A stretch of DNA of 64,000 nt from Nephrocerus scutellatus (taxonomy: Eukaryota > Arthropoda > Insecta > Diptera > Pipunculidae). The notes under the pieces are model-generated. The model saw nothing but the letters and a program-made list of their open reading frames with translations. It ran no database searches and was not told where the DNA came from. The stretch is from positions 61,704,882 to 61,768,881 of the forward strand of contig OX352761.1 in assembly GCA_947095585.1 (NCBI GenBank), given 5' to 3'. Both the position numbers and the translations under genes were made by a program. Below are positions 1-10,680 of this stretch, one piece after another (position 1 is the stretch's first letter; every line of letters begins with the position of its first letter).

Positions 1-119
1 TTTCATACGAATCCCTTGAGAAATGGCTTGGTTCCAAAAATTCCCAGGCCCTATTGGCCAGATCCCAGAATTTCCATAGGAACAAGTCTTATAGTCACGT
101 ATTAGTTCCACATTCCGAG

Positions 120-246
120 TTTCATACGAATCCCTTGAGAAATGGCTTGGTTCCAAAAATCCAATCCAATCCAGGTCCTATTGGCCAGATCCCAGAATTT
201 CCATAGGAACAAGTCTTATAGTCACATATTAGTCCTACATTCCAAG
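120..246 (+). repeat. 127-bp monomer with a 9-bp internal expansion
   Basis: Around 160-172 the usual aaaaatcccagg is replaced by a short run of ccaat units (ccaatccaatcc), adding 9 bp to the 118-bp monomer. A cggccct-to-gtcct style change follows. I saw no second monomer with this expansion, so it looks like private replication slippage on aatcc. It lies just outside the first recognisable higher-order unit. Confidence 0.85.
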
Positions 247-1440
247 TTTCATACGAATCCCTTGAGAAATAGCTTGGTTCCAAAAATCCCAGACCCTATT
301 GGCCAGATCCCAGAATTTCCATAGGAACAAGTCTTATAGTCACATATTAGTCCTACATTCCGAGTTTCATACGAATCCCTTGAGAAATGGCTTGGTTCCA
401 AAAATCCCAGACCCTATTGGCCAGATCCCAGAATTTCCATAGGAACAAGTCTTATAGTCACATATTAGTCCCACATTTCGAGTTTCATAGGAATCCCTTG
501 AGAAATGGCTTGGTTCCAAAAATCCCAGGCCCTATTGGCCAGATCCCAGTTTCCATAGGAACAAGTCTTATAGTCACATATAAGTCCTACATTCCGAGTT
601 TCATATGAATCCCTTGAGAAATGGCTTGGTTCCAAAAATCCCAGACCCTATTGACCAGATCCCAGAATTTCCATAGGAACAAGTCTTATAGTCACATATT
701 AGTCCTACATTCCGAGTTTCATACGAATCCCTTGAGAAATGGCTTGGTTCCAAAAATTCCCAGGCCCTATTGGCCAGATCCCAGAATTTCCATAGGAACA
801 AGTCTTATAGTCACATATTAGTCCTACATTCCGAGTTTCATAGGAATCCCTTGAGAAATGGCTTGGTTCCAAAAATCCCAGGCCCTATTGGCCAGATCCC
901 AGAATTTCCATAGGAACAAGTCTTAAAGTCACATATTAGTCGCACATTCCGCGTTTCATACGAATCCCTTTAGAAATGGCTTGGTTCCAAAAATCCCAGA
1001 CCCTATTGCCAGATCCCAGAATTTCCATAGGAACAAGTCTTATAGTCACGTATTAGTCCCACATTCCGAGTTTCATACGAATCCCTTGAGAAATGGCTTG
1101 GTTCCAAAAATCCCAGACCCTATTGGCCAGATCCCAGAATTTCCATAGGAACAAGTCTTATAGTCACGTATTAGTCCCACATTCCGAGTTTCATACGAAT
1201 CCCTTAAGAAATGGCTTGGTTCCAAAAATCCCAGTCCCTATTGGCCAGATCCCAGAATTTCCATAGGAACAAGTCTTATAGTCACATATTAGTCCTACAT
1301 TCCGAGTTTCATACGAATCCCTTGAGAAATGGCTTGGTTCCAAAAATCCCAGGCCCTATTGGCCAGATCCCAGAATTTCCATAGGAAAAAGTCTTATAGT
1401 CACATATTAGTCCTACATTCCGAGTTTCATACGAATCCCT

Positions 1441-2031
1441 TGATAAATGGCTTGGTTCCAAAAATCCCAGGCCCTATTGGCCAGATCCCAGAATTTCCAT
1501 AGGAACAAGTCTTATAGTCACATATTAGTCCTACATTCCAAGTTTCATACGAATCCCTTGAGAAATAGCTTGGTTCCAAAAATCCCAGACCCTATTGGCC
1601 AGATCCCAGAATTTCCATAGGAACAAGTCTTATAGTCACATATTAGTCCTACATTCCGAGTTTCATATGAATCCCTTGAGAAATGGCTTGGTTCCAAAAA
1701 TCCCAGACCCTTTTGGCCCGATCCCAGAATTTCCATAGGAACAAGTCTTATAGTCACATATTAGTCCTACATTCCGAGTTTCATACGAATCCTTTGAGAA
1801 ATGGCTTGGTTCCAAAAATCCCAGACCCTATTGGCCAGATCCCAGAATTTCCATAGGAACAAGTCTTATAGTCACGTATTAGTCCCACATTCCGAGTTTC
1901 ATACGAATCCCTTGAGAAATGGCTTGGTTCCAAAAATCCCAGACCCTATTGGCCAGATCCCAGAATTTCCATAGGAACAAGTCTTATAGTCACATATTAG
2001 TCCTACATTCCGAGTTTCATACGAATCCCTT
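1441..2031 (+). repeat. Five-monomer (590-bp) segment present only in unit 1
   Basis: Between two gataaatgg monomers this unit carries five monomers that are absent at the aligned place in the next unit (about 4,265). The segment includes rare marks: ttccaag with gaaatagc, cccttttggcccg near 1,708 and cctttgag at 1,791. The last two marks recur together at 5,364 and 5,447 (offset 3,656 bp). The segment therefore resembles sequence now located beyond unit 2, not its immediate neighbours. Confidence 0.75.
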
Positions 2032-2473
2032 GATAAATGGCTTGGTTCCAAAAATCCCAGGCCCTATTGGCCAGATCCCAGAATTTCCATAGGAACAGGT
2101 CTTATAGTCACATATTAGTCCCACATTCCGAGTTTCATACGAATCCCTTGAGAAATGGCTTGGTTCCAAAAATCCCAGACGCTATTGGCCAGATCCCAGA
2201 ATATCCATAGGAACAAGTCTTATAGTCACATATTAGTCCTACATTCCGAGTTTCATACGAATCCCTTGATAAATGGCTTGGTTCCAAAAATCCCAGACCC
2301 TATTGGCCAGATCCCAGAATTTCCATAGGAACAAGTCTTATAGTCACGTATTAGTCCCACATTCCGAGTTTCATACGAATCCCTTGATAAATGGCTTGGT
2401 TCCAAAAATCCCAGGCCCTATTGGCCAGATCCCAGAATTTCCATAGGAACAAGTCTTATAGTCACATATTAGT

Positions 2474-2841
2474 CGAACATTCCGAGTTTCATACGAATCC
2501 CTTGAGAAATGGCTTGGTTCCAAAAATCCCAGACCCTATTGGCCAGATCCCAGAATTTCCATAGGAACAAGTCTTATAGTCACGTATTAGTCCCACATTC
2601 CGAGTTTCATACGAATCCCTTGAGAAATAGCTTGGTTCCCAAAAATCCCAGACCCTATTGGCCAGATCCCAGAATTTCCATAGGAACAAGTATTATAGTC
2701 ACGTATTAGTCCCACGTTCCGATTTTCATACGAATCCCTTGAGAAATGACTTGCTTCCAAAAATCCCAGACCCTATTGGCCAGATCCCAGAATTTCCATA
2801 GAAACAAGTCTAATATTCACATATTAGTCCCACTTTCCGAG
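2474..2841 (+). repeat. Cassette K, copy 1 of 7
   Basis: This three-monomer run has a distinctive set of variants in fixed order: cgaacattcc, gaaatagcttggttccc, agtattatagtcacg, cccacgttccgatttt, aatgacttgcttcc, catagaaac, ctaatattcac and cactttccgag. The full set recurs only in the left half of the window. A weaker relative lacking several of the marks occurs at about 53,409-53,560 and 60,370-60,510. Confidence 0.9.
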
Positions 2842-3195
2842 TTTCATACGAATCCATTGAGAAATGGCTTGGTTCCAAAAATCCCAGACCCTATTGGCCA
2901 GATCCCAGAATTTCCATAGGAACAAGTCTTATAGTCACATATTAGTCCTACATTCCAAGTTTCATACGAATCCCTTGAGAAATAGCTTGGTTCCAAAAAT
3001 CCCAGACCCTATTGGCCAGATCCCAGAATTTCCATAGGAACAAGTCTTATAGTCACATATTAGTCCTACATTCCGAGTTTCATACGAATCCCTTGAGAAA
3101 TGGCTTGGTTCCAAAAATCCCAGACCCTATTGGCCAGATCCCAGAATTTCCATAGGAACAAGTCTTATAGTCACATATTAGTCCCACATTTCGAG

Positions 3196-3427
3196 TTTCA
3201 TAGGAATCCCTTGAGAAATGGCTTGGTTCCAAAAATCCCAGGCCCTATTGGCCAGATCCCAGTTTCCATAGGAACAAGTCTTATAGTCACATATTAGTCC
3301 CACATTTCGAGTTTCATAGGAATCCCTTGAGAAATGGCTTGGTTCCAAAAATCCCAGGCCCTATTGGCCAGATCCCAGTTTCCATAGGAACAAGTCTTAT
3401 AGTCACATATAAGTCCTACATTCCGAG
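3196..3427 (+). repeat. Two adjacent 116-bp monomers
   Basis: Two consecutive monomers (3,196-3,311 and 3,312-3,427) both carry the 2-bp deletion that turns cccagaatttcc into cccagtttcc. They also share the tttcgag/taggaatccc background. Unit 1 has a single such monomer (483-598). This is the smallest clear duplication in the window, exactly one repeat. Confidence 0.9.
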
Positions 3428-4712
3428 TTTCATATGAATCCCTTGAGAAATGGCTTGGTTCCAAAAATCCCAGACCCTATTGACCAGATCCCAGAATTTC
3501 CATAGGAACAAGTCTTATAGTCACATATTAGTCCTACATTCCGAGTTTCATACGAATCCCTTGAGAAATGGCTTGGTTCCAAAAATTCCCAGGCCCTATT
3601 GGCCAGATCCCAGAATTTCCATAGGAACAAGTCTTATAGTCACATATTAGTCCTACATTCCGAGTTTCATAGGAATCCCTTGAGAAATGGCTTGGTTCCA
3701 AAAATCCCAGGCCCTATTGGCCAGATCCCAGAATTTCCATAGGAACAAGTCTTATAGTCACATATTAGTCGCACATTCCGCGTTTCATACGAATCCCTTT
3801 AGAAATGGCTTGGTTCCAAAAATCCCAGACCCTATTGCCAGATCCCAGAATTTCCATAGGAACAAGTCTTATAGTCACGTATTAGTCCCACATTCCGAGT
3901 TTCATACGAATCCCTTGAGAAATGGCTTGGTTCCAAAAATCCCAGACCCTATTGGCCAGATCCCAGAATTTCCATAGGAACAAGTCTTATAGTCACGTAT
4001 TAGTCCCACATTCCGAGTTTCATACGAATCCCTTAAGAAATGGCTTGGTTCCAAAAATCCCAGTCCCTATTGGCCAGATCCCAGAATTTCCATAGGAACA
4101 AGTCTTATAGTCACATATTAGTCCTACATTCCGAGTTTCATACGAATCCCTTGAGAAATGGCTTGGTTCCAAAAATCCCAGGCCCTATTGGCCAGATCCC
4201 AGAATTTCCATAGGAAAAAGTCTTATAGTCACATATTAGTCCTACATTCCGAGTTTCATACGAATCCCTTGATAAATGGCTTGGTTCCAAAAATCCCAGG
4301 CCCTATTGGCCAGATCCCAGAATTTCCATAGGAACAGGTCTTATAGTCACATATTAGTCCCACATTCCGAGTTTCATACGAATCCCTTGAGAAATGGCTT
4401 GGTTCCAAAAATCCCAGACGCTGTTGGCCAGATCCCAGAATATCCATAGGAAGAAGTCTTATAGTTACATATTAGTCCTACATTCCGAGTTTCATACGAA
4501 TCCCTTGATAAATGGCTTGGTTCCAAAAATCCCAGACCCTATTGGCCAGATCCCAGAATTTCCATAGGAACAAGTCTTATAGTCACGTATTAGTCCCACA
4601 TTCCGAGTTTCATACGAATCCCTTGATAAATGGCTTGGTTCCAAAAATCCCAGGCCCTATTGGCCAGATCCCAGAATTTCCATAGGAACAAGTCTTATAG
4701 TCACATATTAGT

Positions 4713-5080
4713 CGAACATTCCGAGTTTCATACGAATCCCTTGAGAAATGGCTTGGTTCCAAAAATCCCAGACCCTATTGGCCAGATCCCAGAATTTCCA
4801 TAGGAACAAGTCTTATAGTCACGTATTAGTCCCACATTCCGAGTTTCATACGAATCCCTTGAGAAATAGCTTGGTTCCCAAAAATCCCAGACCCTATTGG
4901 CCAGATCCCAGAATTTCCATAGGAACAAGTATTATAGTCACGTATTAGTCCCACGTTCCGATTTTCATACGAATCCCTTGAGAAATGACTTGCTTCCAAA
5001 AATCCCAGACCCTATTGGCCAGATCCCAGAATTTCCATAGAAACAAGTCTAATATTCACATATTAGTCCCACTTTCCGAG
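4713..5080 (+). repeat. Cassette K, copy 2
   Basis: Same ordered variants, offset 2,239 bp from copy 1. The gatttt mark is at 4,960. Confidence 0.9.
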
Positions 5081-5192
5081 TTTCATACGAATCCATTGAG
5101 AAATGGCTTGGTTCCAAAAATCCCAGACCCTATTGGCCAGATCCCAGAATTTCCATAGGAACAAGTCTTATAGTCACATATTAGTCCTACAT

Positions 5193-7278
5193 TCCGAGTT
5201 TCATATGAATCCCTTGAGAAATGGCTTGGTTCCAAAAATCCCAGACCCTATTGGCCAGATCCCAGAATTTCCATAGGAACAAGTCTTATAGTCACATATT
5301 AGTCCTACATTCCGAGTTTCATATGAATCCCTTGAGAAATGGCTTGGTTCCAAAAATCCCAGACCCTTTTGGCCCGATCCCAGAATTTCCATAGGAACAA
5401 GTCTTATAGTCACATATTAGTCCTACATTCCGAGTTTCATACGAATCCTTTGAGAAATGGCTTGGTTCCAAAAATCCCAGACCCTATTGGCCAGATCCCA
5501 GAATTTCCATAGGAACAAGTCTTATAGTCACGTATTAGTCCCACATTCCGAGTTTCATACGAATCCCTTGAGAAATGGCTTGGTTCCAAAAATCCCAGAC
5601 CCTATTGGCCAGATCCCAGAATTTCCATAGGAACAAGTCTTATAGTCACATATTAGTCCTACATTCCGAGTTTCATACGAATCCCTTGAGAAATGGCTTG
5701 GTTCCAAAAATTCCCAGGCCCTATTGGCCAGATCCCAGAATTTCCATAGGAACAAGTCTTATAGTCACATATTAGTCCCACATTCCGAGTTTCATACGAA
5801 ACCCTTGAGAAATGGCTTGGTTCCAAAAATCCCAGACCCTATTGGCCAGATCCCAGAATTTCCATAGGAACAAGTCTTATAGTCACATATTAGTCCCACA
5901 TTTCGAGTTTCATAGGAATCCCTTGAGAAATGGCTTGGTTCCACAAATCCCAGGCCCTATTCGCCAGATCCCAGAATTTCCATAGGAACAAGTTCTATAG
6001 TCACATATTAGTCCTAGATTCCGAGTTTCATATGAATCCCTTGAGAAATGGCTTGGTTCAAAAAATCCCAGACCCTATTGGCCAGATCCCAGAATTTCCA
6101 TAGGAACAAGTCTTATAGTGACATATTAGTCCTACATTCCGAGTTTCATACGAATCCCTTGAGAAATGGCTTGGTTCCAAAAATCCCAGGCCCTATTGGC
6201 CAGATCCCAGAATTTCCATAGGAACAAGTCTTATAGTCACATATTAGTCGCACATTCCGAGTTTCATACGAATCCCTTTAGAAATGGCTTGGTTCCAAAA
6301 ATCACAGACCCAATTGCCAGATCCCAGAATTTCCATAGGAACAAGTCTTATTTTCACGTATTAGTCCCACATTCCGAGTTTCATACGAATCCCTTGAGAA
6401 ATGGCTTGGTTCCAAAAATCCCAGACCCTATTGGCCAGATCCCAGAATTTCCATAGGAACAAGTCTTATAGTCACATATTAGTCCTACATTCCGAGTTTC
6501 ATACGAATCCCTTGAGAAATGGCTTGGTTCCAAAAATTCCCAGGCCCTATTGGCCAGATCCCAGAATTTCCATAGGAACAAGTCTTATAGTCACATATTA
6601 GTCCTACATTCCGAGTTTCATAGGAATCCCTTGAGAAATGGCTTGGTTCCAAAAATCCCAGGCCCTATTGGCCAGATCCCAGAATTTCCATAGGAACAAG
6701 TCTTATAGTCACATATTAGTCGCACATTCCGAGTTTCATACGAATCCCTTTAGAAATGGCTTGGTTCCAAAAATCCCAGACCCTATTGCCAGATCCCAGA
6801 ATTTCCATAGTAACAAGTCTTATAGTCACGTATTAGTCCCACATTCCGAGTTTCATACGAATCCCTTGAGAAATGGCTTGGTTCCAAAAATCCCAGACCC
6901 TATTGGCCAGATCCCAGAATTTCCATAGGAACAAGTCTTATAGTCACGTATTAGTCCCACATTCCGAGTTTCATACGAATCCCTTAAGAAATGGCTTGGT
7001 TCCAAAAATCCCAGTCCCTATTGGCCAGATCCCAGAATTTCCATAGGAACAAGTCTTATAGTCACATATTAGTCCTACATTCCGAGTTTCATACGAATCC
7101 CTTGAGAAATGGCTTGGTTCCAAAAATCCCAGGCCCTATTGGCCAGATCCCAGAATTTCCATAGGAAAAAGTCTTATAGTCACATATTAGTCTTACATTC
7201 CGAGTTTCATACGAATCCCTTGATAAATGGCTTGGTTCCAAAAATCCCAGGCCCTATTGGCCAGATCCCAGAATTTCC
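5193..7278 (+). repeat. Mixed block between higher-order units
   Basis: About 18 monomers with no single period. A monomer pair (gaccc then ttcccagg) at 5,575-5,775 recurs at 6,401-6,601, 826 bp (seven monomers) away. A pair with cgcac followed by ctttagaaatgg and attgccag at about 6,166-6,456 recurs 472 bp later at 6,638-6,928. The first ccacaaatccc monomer of the window is at 5,941. One monomer near 6,350 has ttattttcacg in place of ttatagtcacg. From about 6,638 the order matches 25,420 onward at offset 18,782. Confidence 0.7.
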
Positions 7279-7427
7279 ATAGGAACAGGTCTTATAGTCA
7301 CATATTAGTCCCACATTCCGAGTTTCATACGAATCCCTTGAGAAATGGCTTGGTTCCAAAAATCCCAGACGCTATTGGCCAGATCCCAGAATATCCATAG
7401 GAACAAGTCTTATAGTCACATATTAGT

Positions 7428-7795
7428 CGAACATTCCGAGTTTCATACGAATCCCTTGAGAAATGGCTTGGTTCCAAAAATCCCAGACCCTATTGGCCAG
7501 ATCCCAGAATTTCCATAGGAACAAGTCTTATAGTCACGTATTAGTCCCACATTCCGAGTTTCATACGAATCCCTTGAGAAATAGCTTGGTTCCCAAAAAT
7601 CCCAGACCCTATTGGCCAGATCCCAGAATTTCCATAGGAACAAGTATTATAGTCACGTATTAGTCCCACGTTCCGATTTTCATACGAATCCCTTGAGAAA
7701 TGACTTGCTTCCAAAAATCCCAGACCCTATTGGCCAGATCCCAGAATTTCCATAGAAACAAGTCTAATATTCACATATTAGTCCCACTTTCCGAG
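7428..7795 (+). repeat. Cassette K, copy 3
   Basis: Offset 2,715 bp from copy 2. The gatttt mark is at 7,675. It lies at the start of the first 80-monomer duplication copy. Confidence 0.9.
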
Positions 7796-8635
7796 TTTCA
7801 TACGAATCCCTTGAGAAATGGCTTGGTTCCAAAAATCCCAGACCCTATTGGCCAGATCCCAGAATTTCCATAGGAACAAGTCTTATAGTCACATATTAGT
7901 CCTACATTCCTAGTTTCATATGAATCCCTTGAGAAATGGCTTGGTTCCAAAAATCCCAGACCCTATTGGCCAGATCCCAGAATTTCCATAGGAACAAGTC
8001 TTATAGTCACATATTAGTCCTACATTCCGAGTTTCATATAAATCCCTTGAGAAATGGCTTGGTTCCAAAAATCCCAGACCCTTTTGGCCAGATCCCAGAA
8101 TTTCCATAGGAACAAGTCTTATAGTCACATATTAGTCCCACATTCCGAATTTCATACGAATCCCTTGAGAAATGGCTTGGTTCCAAAAATCCCAGACCCT
8201 ATTGGCCAGATCCCAGAATTTCCATAGGAACAAGTCTTATAGTCACATATTAGTCCTACATTCCGAGTTTCATACGAATCCCTTGAGAAATGGCTTGGTT
8301 CCAAAAATCCCAGGCCTTATTGGCCAGATTCCAGAATTTCCATAGGAACAAGTCTTATAGTCACATATTAGTCCCACATTCCGAGTTTCATACGAAACCC
8401 TTGAGAAATGGCTTGGTTCCAAAAATCCCAGACCCTATTGGCCAGATCCCAGAATTTCCATAGGAACAAGTCTTATAGTCACATATTAGTCCCACATTTC
8501 GAGTTTCATAGGAATCCCTTGAGAAATGGCTTGGTTCCACAAATCCCAGGCCCTATTCGCCAGATCCCAGAATTTCCATAGGAACAAGTTCTATAGTCAC
8601 ATATTAGTCCTTGATTCCGAGTTTCATATGAATCC

Positions 8636-9490
8636 CTTGAGAAATGGCTTGGTTCCAAAAATCCCAGACCCTATTGGCCAGATCCCAGAATTTCCATAGG
8701 AACAAGTCTTATAGTCACATATTAGCCCTACATTCCGAGTTTCATACGAATCCCTTGAGAAATGGCTTGGTTCCAAAAATTCCCAGGCCCTATTGGCCAG
8801 ATCCCAGAATTTCCATAGGAACAAGTCTTATAGTCACGTATTAGTCCCACATTCCGAGTTTCATACGAATCCCTTGAGAAATGGCTTGGTTCCAAAAATT
8901 CCCAGGCCCTATTGGCCAGATCCCAGAATTTCCATAGGAACAAGTCTTATAGTCACATATTAGTCCTACATTCCAAGTTTCATACGAATCCCTTGAGAAA
9001 TGGCTTGGTTCCAAAAATCCCAGACCCTATTGGCCAGATCCCAGAATTTCCATAGGAACAAGTCTTATAGTCACATATTAGTCCTACATTCCGAGTTTCA
9101 TACGAATCCCTTGAGAAATGGCTTGGTTCCAAAAATTCCCAGGCCCTATTGGCCAGATCCCAGAATTTCCATAGGAACAAGTCTTATAGTCACGTATTAG
9201 TCCCACATTCCGAGTTTCATACGAATCCCTTGAGAAATGGCTTGGTTCCAAAAATTCCCAGGCCCTATTGGCCAGATCCCAGAATTTCCATAGGAACAAG
9301 TCTTATAGTCACATATTAGTCCTACATTCCAAGTTTCATACGAATCCCTTGAGAAATGGCTTGGTTCCAAAAATCCCAGACCCTATTGGCCAGATCCCAG
9401 AATTTCCATAGGAACAAGTCTTATAGTCACATATTAGTCCTACATTCCGAGTTTCATACGAATCCCTTGAGAAATGGCTTGGTTCCAAAA
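8636..9490 (+). repeat. 356-bp (three-monomer) tandem duplication
   Basis: The run gaccc, ttcccagg, ttcccagg repeats with a 356-bp shift (3 x 118 + 2, the two extra bases being the two 119-bp monomers). The same doubled run sits 9,450 bp away at about 18,086-18,940. The related runs at 11,598 and 13,842 are single. The doubling therefore predates the 80-monomer duplication. Confidence 0.85.
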
Positions 9491-10680
9491 ATCCCAGACC
9501 CTATTGGCCAGATCCCAGAATTTCCATAGGAACAAGTCTTATAGTCACATATTAGTCCCACATTTCGAGTTTCATAGGAATCCCTTGAGAAATGGCTTGG
9601 TTCCAAAAATCCCAGGCCCTATTGGCCAGATCCCAGAGTTTCCATAGGAACAAGTCTTATAGTCACATATAAGTCCTACATTCCGAGTTTCATATGAATC
9701 CCTTGAGAAATGGCTTGGTTCCAAAAATCCCAGACCCTATTGGCCAGATCCCAGAATTTCCATAGGAACAAGTCTTATAGTCACATATTAGTCCTACATT
9801 CCGAGTTTCATACGAATCCCTTGAGAAATGGCTTGGTTCCAAAAATTCCCAGGCCCTATTGGCCAGATCCCAGAATTTCCATAGGAACAAGTCTTATAGT
9901 CACATATTAGTCCTACATTCCGAGTTTCATATGAATCCCTTGAGAAATGGCTTGGTTCCAAAAATCCCAGGCCCTATTTGCCAGATCCCAGAATTTCCAT
10001 AGGAACAAGTCTTATAGTCACATATTAGTCGCACATTCCGAGTTTCATACGAATCCCTTGAGAAATGGCTTGGTTCCAAAAATCCCAGACCCTATTGCCA
10101 GATCCCAGAATTTCCATAGGAACAAGTCTTATAGACACGTATTAGTCCCACATTCCGAGTTTCATACGAATCCCTTGAGAAATGGCTTGGTTCCAAAAAT
10201 CCCAGACCCTATTGGCCAGATCCCAGAATTTCCATAGGAGCAAGTCTTATAGTCACGTATTAGTCCCACATTCCGAGTTTCATACGAATCCCTTAAGAAA
10301 TGGCTTGGTTCCAAAAATCCCAGTCCCTATTGGCCAGATCCCAGAATTTCCATAGGAACAAGTCTTATAGTCACATATTAGTCCTACATTCCGAGTTTCA
10401 TACGAATCCCTTGAGAAATGGCTTGGTTCCAAAAATCCCAGGCCCTATTGGCCAGATCCCAGAATTTCCATAGGAACAAGTCTTATAGTCACATATTAGT
10501 CCCACATTCCGAGTTTCATACGAAACCCTTGAGAAATGGCTTGGTTCCAAAAATCCCAGACCCTATTGGCCAGATCCCAGAATTTCCATAGGAACAAGTC
10601 TTATAGTCACATATTAGTCCCACATTTCGAGTTTCATAGGAATCCCTTGAGAAATGGCTTGGTTCCACAAATCCCAGGCC

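Larger units (their letters stand above)
241..2953 (+). repeat. Higher-order unit 1 of a tandem pair (2,713 bp, 23 monomers)
   Basis: The rare variant tccaagtttcat with gaaatagc starts at 241 and recurs at 2,954, giving a 2,713-bp period. The order of variants that follows (tttcgag, the 116-bp monomer at 483-598, ttcccagg, cgcac, attgccag, agtccc, aaaaag, gataaat, gacgc and the cgaac/gatttt cassette) is repeated in the next unit. This unit holds five monomers (about 1,441-2,031) that the second unit lacks, and the second unit has one extra 116-bp monomer. The lengths balance: 2,713 + 116 - 590 = 2,239. Confidence 0.85.
2954..5192 (+). repeat. Higher-order unit 2 of the tandem pair (2,239 bp)
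   Basis: This aligns to unit 1 at offset 2,713, then 2,829 after an extra 116-bp monomer near 3,312, then 2,239 after the missing five monomers near 4,265. The gatttt mark at 2,721 reappears at 4,960 and gacgc at 2,178 reappears at 4,417. The alignment ends near 5,192, where unit 1 restarts with ttccaag but this copy continues into cattccgag and tatgaatccc. Confidence 0.85.

Noticed and set aside
51..60. CCAAT-box (attgg on the plus strand) present once per monomer as a promoter element.
   Set aside because: A five-base match is expected by chance. It is converted to attgcc, attcgcc or atttgcc in many monomers, and no gene lies nearby.
2474..2841. Cassette K as an inserted foreign element.
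   Set aside because: Although diverged, it aligns over its whole length to the 118-bp monomer with only point changes and one extra base, so it is a variant satellite run and not an insertion.
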